Below, piece after piece: positions 5,582 to 5,926 of a stretch of 5,926 nt of DNA. The stretch lies in assembly GCA_025352305.1 (NCBI GenBank), contig JANXTQ010000077.1, positions 1 through 5,926 of the forward strand, read 5' to 3'. The stretch is from Actinomycetes bacterium. GTDB taxonomy: Bacteria > Actinomycetota > Acidimicrobiia > Acidimicrobiales > RAAP-2. The translations under genes and the position numbers were made by a program. Within the stretch, counting starts at the first letter, position 1; every line of letters begins with the position of its first letter. The notes under the pieces are model-generated. The model ran no database searches, was not told the DNA's origin, and worked only from the letters and a program-made list of their open reading frames with translations.

Positions 5582-5926
5582 TTATAAACCAATGTCCTCG
5601 TGCCATAGTTCGCGATGTTCCTCAATAAATTTTGCGAGCAGCGTGGTGCACTGATCGTCATCTAAGACAATGACCTCGACGCCGAGTTGCGCGAGCTCGT
5701 CGTGACCGCCGTGAAAATTTGTTGCTTCACCAATTACTACGGCGCCGATCTGGAACTGGCGGATGAGCCCCGAGCAGTACCAGCACGGTGACAATGTCGT
5801 GACCATCACGCAGTCGTTGTAGTCACGTCGGCGTCCCGCTTTTTTAAACGCGTCGGTCTCGGCGTGAAGTGAGGCGTCGTTGTCTTGCACGCGTCGGTTG
5901 TGTCCCGCACCGAGCAGAGTTCCGTC
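5582..5926 (-). CDS. cytosine deaminase, yeast Fcy1 type (partial; N-terminus beyond right edge)
   Basis: A zinc enzyme of the cytidine deaminase fold, predicted to hydrolyse cytosine to uracil and ammonia. 114 C-terminal residues are visible and the frame stays open to the right edge. The GTG at 5890 is internal, because conserved family sequence (LLGAGHNRR) precedes it. Zinc and catalytic residues are HAE (visible residues 21-23) and PCWYC (47-51). Several yeast Fcy1 substrate-pocket residues seem kept: Asn of GHN (yeast Asn51), Phe of NF (Phe114), and Trp and Asp of the C-terminal ELWHEDIG (Trp152 and Asp155). That C-terminal tail separates it from TadA and from cytidine deaminase. About 35-40 N-terminal residues are missing. 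Its TAA is one base from the stop of the converging upp gene, which uses its product. A broader nucleoside-deaminase role (guanine, or isocytosine-like bases) remains possible. Confidence 0.88.
   Translation of the reverse strand, partial: DGTLLGAGHNRRVQDNDASLHAETDAFKKAGRRRDYNDCVMVTTLSPCWYCSGLIRQFQIGAVVIGEATNFHGGHDELAQLGVEVIVLDDDQCTTLLAKFIEEHRELWHEDIGL

Noticed and set aside
5560..5600. Bidirectional terminator between upp and the deaminase
   Set aside because: Only a weak 4-bp stem (CACC/GGTG) is visible, with no T-run after it. The stop codons are one base apart.
5582..5926. tRNA adenosine deaminase (TadA) or cytidine deaminase
   Set aside because: The HAE and PCxxC zinc motifs are shared, but the C-terminal ELWHEDIG tail and the NF segment match Fcy1-type cytosine deaminase.

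Overview
The window looks like the chromosome of a moderately GC-rich bacterium, most likely an actinobacterium. Three things point that way: a glycine/tryptophan-rich N-terminus on an ABC exporter subunit, GTG and TTG start codons, and several gene starts lying 6-7 nt behind a -10-like hexamer with no Shine-Dalgarno sequence (leaderless transcripts). The lineage is inferred, because no rRNA or tRNA gene is present. The window is almost fully coding, has no gene-free stretch over 300 bases, and shows no insertion sequence, CRISPR array or RNA gene.

Layout: the left 4.9 kb is on the minus strand. Read in transcription order it holds an O-methyltransferase (4891-4226), an amidase-signature hydrolase (4236-2761, overlapping the methyltransferase by 11 bases), a complete ABC exporter half-transporter (2716-875), and the N-terminal half of a second ABC exporter subunit (875 to beyond position 1, with a TAATG stop/start overlap). 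The tight packing suggests an operon, perhaps with a second promoter in the 44-bp gap ahead of the ABC genes. The two ABC genes almost certainly make one heterodimeric exporter. The complete subunit carries a degenerate ATP site (Asp for the Walker B Glu, Asp for the Q-loop Gln), so the cut-off partner should supply the catalytic Glu.

The right 1 kb is a pyrimidine base salvage pair: upp (uracil phosphoribosyltransferase, plus strand, 4945-5580) and, tail to tail with one base between the stop codons, a yeast Fcy1-type cytosine deaminase (minus strand, cut at the right edge). The deaminase would turn cytosine into uracil, and Upp would turn uracil plus PRPP into UMP.

The 53-bp gap between upp and the methyltransferase holds two divergent promoter candidates. 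The methyltransferase side has a perfect TTGACA -35 box, a 17-bp spacer and TAAACA six bases from its ATG. The upp side has TATCGT six bases from its GTG. An 8-bp inverted repeat spans the region. Nothing here proves a new system. The most interesting points are the natural cytosine deaminase/UPRT pairing, the leaderless divergent promoter and the asymmetric exporter operon with its methyltransferase and amidase.
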